A stretch of 39,164 bases of DNA. Source: an uncultured Veillonella sp. GTDB taxonomy: Bacteria; Bacillota; Negativicutes; Veillonellales; Veillonellaceae. Below are positions 23,316-31,907 of this stretch, one piece after another; position 1 is the stretch's first letter; every line of letters begins with the position of its first letter. The notes beneath the pieces are model-generated. The model worked only from the letters and a program-made list of their open reading frames with translations, was not told the origin of the DNA and did not search any database. The stretch lies in contig NZ_CALJON010000011.1 of assembly GCF_937981445.1 (NCBI RefSeq), positions 1 to 39,164 on the forward strand. Direction: 5' to 3'. The translations under genes and the position numbers were made by a program.

Positions 23316-24148
23316 AATTGATCTCCCAACTCTTTCTCTGTAATGATGCCCTCGCCAATGGCTTGACCTGCGGCTCTTAATTTAGTAGCTACTTCGGCTG
23401 CTACTGGCACATCAAGACCTAAATCCTTTAACATTTGTACTTGAGAAAAAATATGACGCGGTGTGCCATCATCGATAAGCTTGCCATTTTTCATCACAAT
23501 AACTCGATCTGAGGTAACAGCTTCTTCCATAAAATGCGTAATATATACTATGGTAATGCCCTCTTCTTTGTTGAGACGATGCACTGTTTCTAACACTTCA
23601 CGACGCCCTGTAGGGTCTAGCATTGCCGTTGGTTCATCTAGCACAATGCAGTCTGGCTTCATAGCAAGAACGCCCGCAATAGCGATGCGTTGCTTTTGAC
23701 CTCCCGACAAAAGTCCTGGAGAATGCAGTGCATATTCGGTCATATTTACACTGGCCAAAGCTTCATCTACATGCCGACGTATTTCCTTCGGCTCCACACC
23801 CAAGTTTTCAGGCCCAAAAGCCACATCTTCTTCTACTACAGCGGCTACAATTTGATTGTCAGGATTTTGAAATACCATGCCCACATGTTGACGAATAGTC
23901 CACAAGTTCTCTTCATCTTTAGTATTTAATCCCCTTACAAGCACCTCCCCTTCAGTAGGTGTTAGTAATACATTAAAATGTTTTGCTATAGTACTTTTGC
24001 CACTCCCATTAGTGCCAATAATACTTACAAACTCGCCTTTTTTTATACTAAGGCTCACATCATCAAGGGCCTTCACCACATTCCCAGTCTCATCCGTATA
24101 GGTATGGCTCATGTGATTAGTTTCTATCATAATATCTTGAGTGTCCAT
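23306..24148 (-). CDS. ecfA1: ECF transporter ATPase EcfA1
   Basis: A 280-residue ABC ATPase, first gene of the ecf module. It has Walker A GTNGSGKST, Q-loop FQNPDNQIVAAVVEEDVAFG, signature LSGGQKQR, Walker B CIVLDEPT and switch His in ITHFMEEA. I place the start at the ATG at 24148, which has AGAGG about eight bases upstream; a longer frame from 24187 would add 13 residues with no binding site. The promoter lies 120 bases upstream and its early transcribed region contains a perfect 19-bp tandem duplication. Confidence 0.93.
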   Translation of the reverse strand: MDTQDIMIETNHMSHTYTDETGNVVKALDDVSLSIKKGEFVSIIGTNGSGKSTIAKHFNVLLTPTEGEVLVRGLNTKDEENLWTIRQHVGMVFQNPDNQIVAAVVEEDVAFGPENLGVEPKEIRRHVDEALASVNMTEYALHSPGLLSGGQKQRIAIAGVLAMKPDCIVLDEPTAMLDPTGRREVLETVHRLNKEEGITIVYITHFMEEAVTSDRVIVMKNGKLIDDGTPRHIFSQVQMLKDLGLDVPVAAEVATKLRAAGQAIGEGIITEKELGDQLCQ

Positions 24149-24225
24149 GTTAACCTCTTTTGAAAATACAAATCGTATTAATAACAAAGTATAACCTTAT
24201 GTGTCGTCTTTGTTCATAAACTTTG

Positions 24226-24263
24226 TAGTATATTACATTCTCTTTAGTATATTACATTCTCTT
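24226..24263. repeat. Perfect 19-bp tandem duplication in the ecf leader
   Basis: tagtatattacattctctt occurs at 24226-24244 and again at 24245-24263 with no gap and no mismatch. It begins right at the predicted transcription start of the ecf operon. Confidence 0.9.
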
Positions 24264-24265
24264 TG

Positions 24266-24294
24266 ATAATATAAAAATATACATAATTCGTCAA
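24266..24294 (-). promoter_or_regulatory. ecfA1 operon promoter
   Basis: On the minus strand, -35 TTGACG (24289-24294), a 17-base spacer and -10 TATTAT (24266-24271). The start is expected near 24259. The sequence from 24295 to 24495 is AT-rich without further structure that I can see. Confidence 0.65.
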
Positions 24295-24495
24295 CCCAAC
24301 GGATTTTAATGGTTAATAAATATTAGTAGATCACATTCGACACTTTTTCGTCGATTACATTCGATTCCAATAGTTTCTATGAATTTATCTTGTTTTATCC
24401 AAGCCCGACTAGGGTACAACACATTAGATTGCCAATTATATATATTTTCTTTTAACTCACTTTGTAACTTTCATGGGGATTACAAGGTTTATAAC

Positions 24496-24533
24496 AACAA
24501 AAAGCGGTGTTGCTAACAAAAGTTGCAACACCG
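24496..24533 (-). terminator. Terminator of the ribosomal superoperon
   Basis: A 9-bp perfect stem, CGGTGTTGC (24505-24513) with GCAACACCG (24525-24533), is followed by CTTTTTG on the minus strand. It lies directly after rplQ. Confidence 0.88.
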
Positions 24534-24545
24534 TCTTCCATGTTA

Positions 24546-24881
24546 TTATACTAGCTCGATAATTGCTAATGGAGCTGCATCACCTTTACGAAGGCTAGTT
24601 TTAATTACACGAGTGTAACCGCCCTGACGATCAGCATATTTTGGAGCAATTTCATCAAACAATTTCTTAACTACATCTTCATCCATAAGATAGGAAAGAA
24701 CTTGACGACGAGCATGAAGATCACCACGTTTAGCAAGAGTGATCATTTGATCTGCTAAACCACGTAATTCTTTAGCTTTCGCTTCAGTTGTTTCGATACG
24801 ATCATATTGGAAGAAAGATGTTAACATACCGCGGAATAACGCTTTGCGAGCAGAGCTGTCACGGCCTAATTTTCTATACAT
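24546..24881 (-). CDS. rplQ: 50S ribosomal protein L17
   Basis: A 111-residue L17, which binds 23S rRNA on the solvent side near the exit region. It has the family opening MYRKLGRDSSARKALFRGM and ends DAAPLAIIELV. AAGGAGG lies seven bases ahead of the ATG, 12 bases after rpoA. It is the last gene of the superoperon, followed at once by the terminator. Confidence 0.97.
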   Translation of the reverse strand: MYRKLGRDSSARKALFRGMLTSFFQYDRIETTEAKAKELRGLADQMITLAKRGDLHARRQVLSYLMDEDVVKKLFDEIAPKYADRQGGYTRVIKTSLRKGDAAPLAIIELV

Positions 24882-24893
24882 TAGTCATCCTCC

Positions 24894-25886
24894 TTATTCG
24901 CCTTTTTTCTTTAGAGTAAAATTACCTGAAGGATGATTTTGAAGTTTTTCTTCAATCTCTTCAATGGACTTTTTACCTAAGTTGCGAACCTTGCCTAAAT
25001 CTTCAACTGTTTTATCTAGGAGATCCGCAATTGTGTTTATACCAGCACGTTTTAAGCAGTTGTATGCACGAACGGATAATTCCAAATCATCGATAGGAAT
25101 CTTGGCTGGGCCATCTTCTGGACCACCGTTTTCATCTGGAATTTCTACTGCAGTTTCATCTTCTACAGGAATGAATTCCTCTGCTGCATGTGCTAATTTT
25201 GTGAAGTTTTTAAGATAGCCAATCATAATATTGGCAGATCGTGCTACTGCTTCAGCAGCTGTAATGGAACCATTGGTAACAACTTCAAGAGTTAATTTAT
25301 CAAAGTCCATTTCATTGCCTACGCGCACATCACTTACTTCATATTTTGCTCGAAGAATTGGAGAGAAAATAGAATCGATTGGAATACGACCAATCACATC
25401 ATCTTCCTTTTTATTCTTCGTGGACGGCACATATCCTTTACCACGTTCAATGCGCACATCCATTACTAGATGAGCTACCTCATCCATAGTAGCAATTACG
25501 AGGTCAGGATTTAAAATTTCTACGTCTGGTGGGAAGTTTCTTCCAAATTCACCAGCTGTTAAAACGCCTTCCTTCTGAATATCTACACGAATATCCATTG
25601 GCAACTGTGCCTCGCTGTCAACGCGTAGGCATAGTTGTTTGAGGTTAAGAATAATATCTGTAACATCCTCACGAATACCAGGAATAGTAGAAAATTCATG
25701 AAGTACTCCATCAATTTTGATAGAAGTAATGGCCGCCCCATCTAAAGACGAAAGCAGAATTCGACGCAAGCTATTACCGAGAGTGATCCCATAGCCACGA
25801 TCTAATGGCTCACATACGAATTTGCCATAACGACCGTCATCGCGTACTTCAACTTTCTCGATTTTTAATTTCTTTTCTTCGCTCAT
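24894..25886 (-). CDS. rpoA: DNA-directed RNA polymerase alpha subunit
   Basis: A 330-residue alpha subunit. The N-terminal dimerisation and assembly domain (residues 1-230) includes FVCEPLDRGYGITLGNSLRR and LLSSLDGAAITSIKIDGVLHE-type sequence. An acidic linker (VEDETAVEIPDENGGPEDG) leads to the C-terminal domain, which binds UP elements and activators (LSVRAYNCLKRAGINTIADL, VRNLGKKSIEEIEEKL). The ATG at 25886 has GAGGAG ten bases upstream; the longer frame from 25919 adds 11 unlikely residues. The 81-base gap to rpsK is where rpsD lies in many bacteria. Confidence 0.97.
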   Translation of the reverse strand: MSEEKKLKIEKVEVRDDGRYGKFVCEPLDRGYGITLGNSLRRILLSSLDGAAITSIKIDGVLHEFSTIPGIREDVTDIILNLKQLCLRVDSEAQLPMDIRVDIQKEGVLTAGEFGRNFPPDVEILNPDLVIATMDEVAHLVMDVRIERGKGYVPSTKNKKEDDVIGRIPIDSIFSPILRAKYEVSDVRVGNEMDFDKLTLEVVTNGSITAAEAVARSANIMIGYLKNFTKLAHAAEEFIPVEDETAVEIPDENGGPEDGPAKIPIDDLELSVRAYNCLKRAGINTIADLLDKTVEDLGKVRNLGKKSIEEIEEKLQNHPSGNFTLKKKGE

Positions 25887-25967
25887 CAGGACTATCCTCC
25901 TCTTAAACACGCCTTGCATCTATAGTATATCATAGCCACCGCCAATGCGGTCGCATAAAACTATAAA

Positions 25968-26357
25968 TTATACGCGACGGCGTTTTGGAGGACGGCAACC
26001 GTTATGAGGAATTGGAGTAACGTCTTTGATGCTGTTAACTTCAAGACCTGCTGCTTGCAATGCACGGATAGCAGCTTCACGACCAGATCCTGGACCTTTA
26101 ACGAAAACTTCTACCTGACGCAAGCCATGTTCCATAGCAGCTTTTGCAGCTTGTTCTGCTGCCATTTGAGCTGCGAATGGAGTGCTCTTACGGGAGCCAC
26201 GGAAGCCTAAACCACCAGCGGATGCCCAAGAAAGAGCATTACCATTTGTATCGGTAATTGTAACGATAGTGTTATTGAATGTGGAACGGATATGAGCCGC
26301 ACCAGATTCAACGTGTTTCTTTTCTTTTCTTTTTCTAGATACTACCTTTTTAGCCAC
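25968..26357 (-). CDS. rpsK: 30S ribosomal protein S11
   Basis: A 129-residue S11, part of the 30S platform next to the E-site mRNA path. It shows IRSTFNNTIVTITDTNGN and the conserved basic C-terminus IPHNGCRPPKRRRV. It follows rpsM by 17 bases. Downstream, an unusually wide gap for this operon separates it from rpoA because rpsD is missing. Confidence 0.97.
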   Translation of the reverse strand: MAKKVVSRKRKEKKHVESGAAHIRSTFNNTIVTITDTNGNALSWASAGGLGFRGSRKSTPFAAQMAAEQAAKAAMEHGLRQVEVFVKGPGSGREAAIRALQAAGLEVNSIKDVTPIPHNGCRPPKRRRV

Positions 26358-26374
26358 GCTTTATCCCTCCTTTA

Positions 26375-26743
26375 TTATTTCTTTTTCCCAGCGATTGCTT
26401 TTCTAGGACCCTTACGAGTACGGGCATTCGTCTTAGTGCGTTGACCGCGCAAAGGCAATCCTGCACGATGACGTTTTCCGCGATAGGAGTTGATTTCAAT
26501 TAAGCGCTTAATGTTAAGAGCTTCTTCACGACGAAGATCGCCTTCAACCTTGTACTCATCATCAAGAAGAGCACGGATTTTCGCAACTTCATCTTCTGTA
26601 AGGTCACGAACACGAGTATCAGGATTAATACCAGTTTTTGCCAAAATTTCTTTGGACAAAGTAAGTCCGATACCATAAATATAAGTCAAACCAATTTCCA
26701 CACGTTTGTCACGTGGTAAATCTACACCGGCTATACGTGCCAT
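26375..26743 (-). CDS. rpsM: 30S ribosomal protein S13
   Basis: A 122-residue S13, which sits in the 30S head and contacts L5 and the P-site tRNA across the subunit interface. It begins MARIAGVDLPRDKRVEIGLT and has the basic tail GKRHRAGLPLRGQRTKTNAR followed by KGPRKAIAGKKK. It starts 22 bases after rpmJ. Confidence 0.97.
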   Translation of the reverse strand: MARIAGVDLPRDKRVEIGLTYIYGIGLTLSKEILAKTGINPDTRVRDLTEDEVAKIRALLDDEYKVEGDLRREEALNIKRLIEINSYRGKRHRAGLPLRGQRTKTNARTRKGPRKAIAGKKK

Positions 26744-26765
26744 CTATTCAGCCACCTCCTATCAA

Positions 26766-26879
26766 TTAACCTTGTTTTTGTTTATGTTTTGGGTTTTCGC
26801 AAATTACCATTACACGGCCTTTACGTTTAATGATTTTGCATTTTTCGCATATCTTTTTAACTGATGGTTTAACCTTCAT
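26766..26879 (-). CDS. rpmJ: 50S ribosomal protein L36
   Basis: A 37-residue zinc-ribbon ribosomal protein. It starts MKVKPSVKKICEKCKIIKRK, with zinc ligands Cys11, Cys14, Cys27 and His32 (ICEKC and ICENPKHKQ), so this is the zinc-binding form. AGGTACTT-type sequence (AAAGGAGGTACTT) precedes the ATG at 26879. It lies in its normal place between infA and rpsM. Confidence 0.96.
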   Translation of the reverse strand: MKVKPSVKKICEKCKIIKRKGRVMVICENPKHKQKQG

Positions 26880-26905
26880 AAGTACCTCCTTTGAGTCGCA
26901 ACCAC

Positions 26906-27124
26906 TTATTTAAAGCGGTAGGTAATGCGACCACGATTTAAGTCATATGGTGTCAGTTCCATAGTAACTTTATCACCGGGAAGGATACGAATAAAATTCA
27001 TACGCATTTTACCTGACACATGGGCAAGTACCACATGGCCATTTTCCAATTCAACTTGGAACATGGCGTTTGGTAATGCCTCTACGACCGTACCTTCCAC
27101 TTCAATAACGTCTTCTTTTGACAT
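26906..27124 (-). CDS. infA: Translation initiation factor IF-1
   Basis: A 72-residue OB-fold protein that occupies the A site during initiation and aids IF-2 and IF-3. It is typical at full length: MSKEDVIEVEGTVVEALPNA at the start, LAHVSGKMRMNFIRILPGD in the centre and LNRGRITYRFK at the end. GGAGG lies about seven bases ahead of the ATG. It starts 22 bases after map. Confidence 0.97.
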   Translation of the reverse strand: MSKEDVIEVEGTVVEALPNAMFQVELENGHVVLAHVSGKMRMNFIRILPGDKVTMELTPYDLNRGRITYRFK

Positions 27125-27146
27125 ATCATTTCCTCCGGTTACTTGG

Positions 27147-27917
27147 TTATTTAATCAACCTGGGCTCATCACGCATGGTCAAAATTTCAGGGCCATTTTC
27201 TGTTACGACCACTGTATGTTCAAAATGAGCTGCCGGCTTACCATCACGAGTAACCGCCGTCCAATCATCATCCAGAACTTCTACTTCATACGTGCCCATA
27301 GTAATCATAGGCTCAATACAAAGTACCATTCCCGGCTTTAATATAGGTCCATGACCAGCCGGGCCATAGTTTGGAATTTGTGGATCTTCATGCATTTCAC
27401 GACCAAGGCCATGACCTACAAAATCTCGCACAACACCAAATCCAAATTTTTCACAGTACGTCTGAACAGCATGAGAAATATCTCCCACTCTGTTGCCGAC
27501 AACCGCTTGCTCAATTCCTTTGAACAAACTTTCTTCTGTTACCTTTAGAAGTTTGTGCACCTGTGGTTTCACATGTCCAATAGGAATGGTTACACAGGAA
27601 TCACCATGATATCCATTAACGGACGAAACAAGGTCGATGCTAATCACATCGCCATGTTTTAATTTCCGTTTTGCATGAGGAATACCATGAACGACTTCAT
27701 CATTAATAGAAGCACAAATTGTTGCAGGATACCCATAGTAACCTTTGCAGCTTGGTTCACCACCATGGCTGCGAATATATTCTTCGGCAAACTGATCTAA
27801 CTCCAAGGTTGAAACCCCTGGTTTCGCTACTGCAATTAGCTGTGTCAATGTATCAGCAGTTAGTTTACATGCCTGACGGATATACTCAATTTCATTGGGC
27901 GATTTAAGAATAATCAT
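27147..27917 (-). CDS. map: Methionine aminopeptidase, type I
   Basis: A 256-residue metallopeptidase that removes the initiator methionine from new proteins. The dinuclear metal site can be read in order: the two Asp in ISIDLVSSVNGYHGDSCVTI, His in GHGLGREMHEDP, Glu in PGMVLCIEPM and Glu in HTVVVTENG. It has no N-terminal zinc-finger extension. It starts three bases after adk and probably depends on translational coupling. Confidence 0.96.
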   Translation of the reverse strand: MIILKSPNEIEYIRQACKLTADTLTQLIAVAKPGVSTLELDQFAEEYIRSHGGEPSCKGYYGYPATICASINDEVVHGIPHAKRKLKHGDVISIDLVSSVNGYHGDSCVTIPIGHVKPQVHKLLKVTEESLFKGIEQAVVGNRVGDISHAVQTYCEKFGFGVVRDFVGHGLGREMHEDPQIPNYGPAGHGPILKPGMVLCIEPMITMGTYEVEVLDDDWTAVTRDGKPAAHFEHTVVVTENGPEILTMRDEPRLIK

Positions 27918-27920
27918 GGA

Positions 27921-28484
27921 TTATTTCTCCAACGCTTTAATGATATCTGCAAATACTGCATCCACATCCTGTAATCCGTTGATTTCTACATATAAACCAC
28001 TATTACGATAGTAGTCAATTAAAGGTTTTGTAGATTCGTCGTATACAGCAAGACGTTTCTGTACTGTTTCCGGTTTATCATCGTCACGATTTTCAAGACG
28101 TGCACGTTCGCTGATGCGCTTAACAAGTTCTTCTGAAGGAACATTTAAGTTTACAACAGCATCTAGAACAATTCCCAATTCCTTTAAAATAGCATCTAAA
28201 GATACTGCCTGAGCTGTAGTACGAGGGAAACCATCAAGGATAAAACCTTTTTTGCAATCATCTTTAGCAAGACGTTCGCGAACGATTCCCACCGTCACAC
28301 TATCCGGAACTAATTGACCAGCATCCATGTATTTCTTAGCCTCAAGCCCAAGAGGGGTACATTCCTTTACTGCTGCGCGGAACATATCACCGGTTGAAAT
28401 CTGAGGAATACCATATTTATCAATTAAACGAACTGCCTGTGTGCCTTTACCAGCACCTGGAGGTCCCATTAACAAAATATACAT
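27921..28484 (-). CDS. adk: Adenylate kinase, short-LID form
   Basis: A 187-residue enzyme interconverting ATP + AMP and 2 ADP. The P-loop is GPPGAGKGTQ at residues 7-16, followed by the AMP-binding ISTGDMFRAA and DGFPRTTAQA. The LID region is the short version (RISERARLENRDDDKPETV): there is no four-cysteine zinc LID of the kind common in Firmicutes, which explains a length below the usual 210-220. The ATG at 28484 has AGGAGG nine bases upstream; the longer frame from 28508 overlaps secY and lacks a site. It starts 13 bases after secY. Confidence 0.95.
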   Translation of the reverse strand: MYILLMGPPGAGKGTQAVRLIDKYGIPQISTGDMFRAAVKECTPLGLEAKKYMDAGQLVPDSVTVGIVRERLAKDDCKKGFILDGFPRTTAQAVSLDAILKELGIVLDAVVNLNVPSEELVKRISERARLENRDDDKPETVQKRLAVYDESTKPLIDYYRNSGLYVEINGLQDVDAVFADIIKALEK

Positions 28485-28497
28485 AGCAAATTTCCTC

Positions 28498-29760
28498 CTA
28501 TTTAACAAAACCTTTATAATGTCTAGTTATTGCTAATGACTCAACCTGCTGCATTGTATCTAATGCAACCCCTACTACGATAAGAAGAGCTGTACCACCG
28601 AAGTATACGCCTTCAATACCGGTAATCCCGCCAATAAAGTTTGGCAAGATAGCTACTAATGCTAAGAATAAAGCACCAGCAAATGTAATACGAGTCATTA
28701 CTCGATCTACGTAGTCTGCAGTAGGTTTACCTGGGCGAATGCCTGGGATAAATCCACCGTATTTTTTCATATTATCTGCCATATCCGTAATGTTTATTGA
28801 GATAGCTGTATAGAAGTAAGTAAAAATAAAAATCAATACAGCGTATAAAACAGTCTGCAATGGCGTTCCCCATGTAAAATAGTTAGCCAGTGTTCTCACC
28901 CAGTCAACCTGCACAAACTGAGCTAATGTCACAGGAAACATCAAAACGGATGACGCAAAGATAATTGGAATCACACCTGCCTGGTTGACCTTAAGAGGAA
29001 GGAAGGTAGAGTGGCCACCGTACATTTTACGACCTACTACGCGTTTAGCATATTGAATCGGAATACGACGTTGACCTTGAGTTACCGCAATTACAAATAC
29101 AACCATTGCAATTGCGATGAGGGCAAATAAGATTGCCTGGAAGATATTGATAGTCCCTACTTCAAGATATTGATAAATAGTGCTGAATCCAGATGGGAAA
29201 CGAGCCACGATACCAGCGAAGATGATTAGGGAAATACCATTGCCTATACCATAGGCAGTAATCTGTTCACCAATCCACATAAGTAAACAAGTACCTGCTG
29301 TAAGAATGATGGAGATTACGATAACAGACAACATGCTGTTGTCAATTAATGCATTGTTAGCACGTAGGGCATAGGACATACCAAAGGCTTGTACAAAGCC
29401 TAAGATAACTGTACCATACCGAGTTACTTTAGCGATTTTCTTACGTCCATCTTCGCCTTCTTTACTCCATGCTTCAAGGGTCGGAATAACAGCTGTTAAA
29501 AGCTGCATAATAATCGACGCATTGATATAAGGAGTAATACTCATTGCAAAGATAGAAAATTTACTTAACGCACCGCCGGCAAAGAGGTCAAGAAGACCAA
29601 ATAAGCCGCCAGCTGTAAACAAGCTTTCGATAACAGAGGCATCTACGCCAGGCACCGGAATATGAACGCCTGCCCTAAACACAATAAACATGAGAAGCGT
29701 ATAGGCTACTTTATTACGGAGCTCTGTTATTTTAAAGATGTTCGAGAGGCCTTCTAGCAC
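28498..29760 (-). CDS. secY: Preprotein translocase subunit SecY
   Basis: A 420-residue central channel of the Sec translocon with about ten membrane segments. Family landmarks are FRAGVHIPVPGVD near residue 30, the SIFAMSITPYINASIIMQLL stretch, and GIGNGISLIIFAGI. It ends QQVESLAITRHYKGFVK. The start is a GTG with GAGGTG seven bases upstream, located in the last codons of rplO, giving close coupling (one intervening base between the genes). Confidence 0.97.
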   Translation of the reverse strand: MLEGLSNIFKITELRNKVAYTLLMFIVFRAGVHIPVPGVDASVIESLFTAGGLFGLLDLFAGGALSKFSIFAMSITPYINASIIMQLLTAVIPTLEAWSKEGEDGRKKIAKVTRYGTVILGFVQAFGMSYALRANNALIDNSMLSVIVISIILTAGTCLLMWIGEQITAYGIGNGISLIIFAGIVARFPSGFSTIYQYLEVGTINIFQAILFALIAIAMVVFVIAVTQGQRRIPIQYAKRVVGRKMYGGHSTFLPLKVNQAGVIPIIFASSVLMFPVTLAQFVQVDWVRTLANYFTWGTPLQTVLYAVLIFIFTYFYTAISINITDMADNMKKYGGFIPGIRPGKPTADYVDRVMTRITFAGALFLALVAILPNFIGGITGIEGVYFGGTALLIVVGVALDTMQQVESLAITRHYKGFVK

Positions 29761-29761
29761 C

Positions 29762-30205
29762 CTAGATCACCTCTACTTTTCCGCCTGCCGCTACAATTTT
29801 TTCTTCTGCAGTTTTTGTAAAACCATTAGCAATAACAGTTAATTTCTTTTCTAAAGTGCCATTGCCTAGAATGCGGATACCGTCACGAACGTTTTTCAAA
29901 ATGCCAGCTTCAATTAAGGATACTGGATCTACGGTTGCACCATCTTCAAAACGATTTAATTGAGAAATGTTAACTTCCGCATATTCTTTAGCGAATACAG
30001 AGTTGTTGAAACCGCGTTTTGGTAAACGACGATAAAGAGGCATTTGGCCCCCTTCGAAACCTGTGCGAACACCGCCGCCGCTACGGGAATTTTGACCTTT
30101 TTGACCGCGACCAGAAGTCTTGCCAAGGCCAGAGCCTAAACCACGACCACGACGAGTGCGAGCCTTTTTAGAACCTGCTGCTGGAGCTAATTCATGAAGT
30201 TTCAT
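29762..30205 (-). CDS. rplO: 50S ribosomal protein L15
   Basis: A 147-residue L15, a late-assembly 23S rRNA-binding protein. The basic glycine-rich N-terminal extension is typical: RRGRGLGSGLGKTSGRGQKG, followed by GFEGGQMPLYRRLPKRGF. It lies 22 bases after rpmD and abuts secY. Confidence 0.97.
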   Translation of the reverse strand: MKLHELAPAAGSKKARTRRGRGLGSGLGKTSGRGQKGQNSRSGGGVRTGFEGGQMPLYRRLPKRGFNNSVFAKEYAEVNISQLNRFEDGATVDPVSLIEAGILKNVRDGIRILGNGTLEKKLTVIANGFTKTAEEKIVAAGGKVEVI

Positions 30206-30227
30206 TCAGTGCACCTCCTTATCTTTA

Positions 30228-30407
30228 TTATAATTCTTCTACAGTAACTAAATGTCTAACTTTGTGAAGCATACCTTGGATTTGAGGTGTCACTTCTTTA
30301 ACTACTTGAGAGTTAGTTTTTTTCAAGCCTAAAGCTTTTACAGTTGCACGCTGATCTTCAGGGCGACCGATTAAGCTTCTGGACAATGTAATTTTTACTT
30401 GTGCCAT
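30228..30407 (-). CDS. rpmD: 50S ribosomal protein L30
   Basis: A 59-residue L30 beginning MAQVKITLSRSLIGRPEDQR and ending with the usual GMLHKVRHLVTVEEL. The ATG at 30407 has AAGGGGG ten bases upstream. A TTG three codons earlier is in frame but too close to that site. Confidence 0.96.
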   Translation of the reverse strand: MAQVKITLSRSLIGRPEDQRATVKALGLKKTNSQVVKEVTPQIQGMLHKVRHLVTVEEL

Positions 30408-30425
30408 TACTGTCAATCCCCCTTA

Positions 30426-30926
30426 TTAACCATAAATTTCAGCTACAGTTTTGCCGCGAAGAGCTGCAACGTCTTCAGCGCGTTTTAGCTGAGATAAACC
30501 TTCTAATGTTGCGCGAACCATGTTGTTAGGGTTGGAAGAACCAAGGGATTTCGTAAGGATGTTACGAACACCAACTAGTTCTAATACGGCACGCACAGGA
30601 CCACCTGCGATAACCCCAGTACCTTCAGCAGCTGGTTTTAAGAATACGCTGCCTGCACCGAAACGACCTGTTACAGTGTGAGGGATTGTACCGTTTTTAA
30701 TAACAACATGAATTAAGTTTTTCTTAGCATCATCAATGCCTTTGCGAATAGCTTCTGGCACTTCAGCCGCTTTACCTAAACCAACGCCTACATAGCCGTT
30801 GCCATCACCAACAACTACAAGTGCGCTGAAGGAAAAACGACGACCGCCTTTTACTACTTTGGCTACGCGGTTGATGAATACTACTCTTTCTTTAAGATCA
30901 AGACTGGTGTAGTCAATTCTCGCCAT
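30426..30926 (-). CDS. rpsE: 30S ribosomal protein S5
   Basis: A 166-residue S5, which lies near the mRNA entry and affects decoding fidelity. The N-terminal RNA-binding fold reads KERVVFINRVAKVVKGGRRF, then GDGNGYVGVGLGKAAEVPEA, and the C-terminal fold includes VLELVGVRNILTKSLGSSNP. It starts 18 bases after rplR. Confidence 0.97.
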   Translation of the reverse strand: MARIDYTSLDLKERVVFINRVAKVVKGGRRFSFSALVVVGDGNGYVGVGLGKAAEVPEAIRKGIDDAKKNLIHVVIKNGTIPHTVTGRFGAGSVFLKPAAEGTGVIAGGPVRAVLELVGVRNILTKSLGSSNPNNMVRATLEGLSQLKRAEDVAALRGKTVAEIYG

Positions 30927-30944
30927 GTCTAAAGTTCCTCCTTC

Positions 30945-31307
30945 TTAGAATTTCAAGCCTGCTTCACGAGCGCCTTCTGCAAGAGAAGCTACGCGACCAT
31001 GATAGATATAACCACCGCGGTCAAATACTACAGTTTCGATGCCTTTTGCAAGAGCACGTTTAGCAACAAGTTCACCAACTGCTTTAGCAGCGGCTTTGTT
31101 ACCACCATAGTTTAAGTTTAATTCTTCATCTAAAGAGCTAGCAGCAACTAAAGTTGTACCAGCTACATCATCAATAACTTGAGCGTAAATATTGCTTAAG
31201 CTACGGAAAACGTTCAAACGTGGACATTGCGCTGTACCAGAAATGTGGCGGCGAAGACGAAGATGACGTTTTGCACGAGCAATATTTCTATTGGATTTAC
31301 GAGCCAA
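30945..31307 (-). CDS. rplR: 50S ribosomal protein L18
   Basis: A 120-residue L18, which binds 5S rRNA together with L5 and L25. It shows RLRRHISGTAQCPRLNVFRS and ends GRVASLAEGAREAGLKF. The start is probably a TTG at 31307 with GGAG eight bases upstream. A GTG at 31316 overlaps the end of the ribosome binding site and is unlikely. Confidence 0.95.
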   Translation of the reverse strand: MARKSNRNIARAKRHLRLRRHISGTAQCPRLNVFRSLSNIYAQVIDDVAGTTLVAASSLDEELNLNYGGNKAAAKAVGELVAKRALAKGIETVVFDRGGYIYHGRVASLAEGAREAGLKF

Positions 31308-31338
31308 GATGTTCACTCCTTTCTATGATCTACTGATA

Positions 31339-31884
31339 TTATTTACCTTTAGCGCCAGCTTTACCTGCTTTACGACGAACAACTTCGCCTTCGTAACGAA
31401 TACCTTTACCTTTGTAAGGTTCTGGTTTTCTCCATTTACGGATATCAGCAGCTACAGCACCTACGACTTCTTTGTCAGCACCGCTAACAACGATTTTGTT
31501 AGGAGCTGGAACGTCGATGGTAATACCAGCAGGAGCTTCCATTTCAACTGGGTGGGAGAAGCCAAGAGTAAGAGCTAATTTGTTACCTTGTTTTGCTGCT
31601 CTGTAACCAACACCATTGATTTCTAATGTTTTGCTAAAGCCTTCTGCAACGCCTGTTACCATATTAGCAACAAGAGCTCGAGTGAGGCCATGTAAAGAAC
31701 GATGCGCTTTATCATCGCTCGGACGAGCTACTGTGATTACGTTACCTTCCACAGTAATATTCATATCCGGATGCAATTCACGAGATAATTCGCCTTTTGG
31801 ACCTTTTACAGTCATTACGTGATCTGCGTAATTAACTGTAACGCCAGCAGGGATCTCGATAGGCATTCTACCGATACGTGACAT
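31339..31884 (-). CDS. rplF: 50S ribosomal protein L6
   Basis: A 181-residue L6 with two duplicated domains near the sarcin-ricin loop and factor-binding site. It begins MSRIGRMPIEIPAGVTVNY, has EINGVGYRAAKQGNKLALTL mid-protein, and the signature-like KPEPYKGKGIRYEGEVVRRK at the end. It follows rpsH by 23 bases. Confidence 0.97.
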   Translation of the reverse strand: MSRIGRMPIEIPAGVTVNYADHVMTVKGPKGELSRELHPDMNITVEGNVITVARPSDDKAHRSLHGLTRALVANMVTGVAEGFSKTLEINGVGYRAAKQGNKLALTLGFSHPVEMEAPAGITIDVPAPNKIVVSGADKEVVGAVAADIRKWRKPEPYKGKGIRYEGEVVRRKAGKAGAKGK

Positions 31885-31907
31885 TATTTCTACCTCCTAT
31901 TGCCTGA

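Noticed and set aside
26925..27341. A 138-codon plus-strand frame opposite infA and map (also 33833-34255 opposite rplN/rpsQ and 21786-22202 opposite ecfT)
   Set aside because: These are antisense shadows of certain genes; they have no ribosome binding sites and no plausible protein composition.
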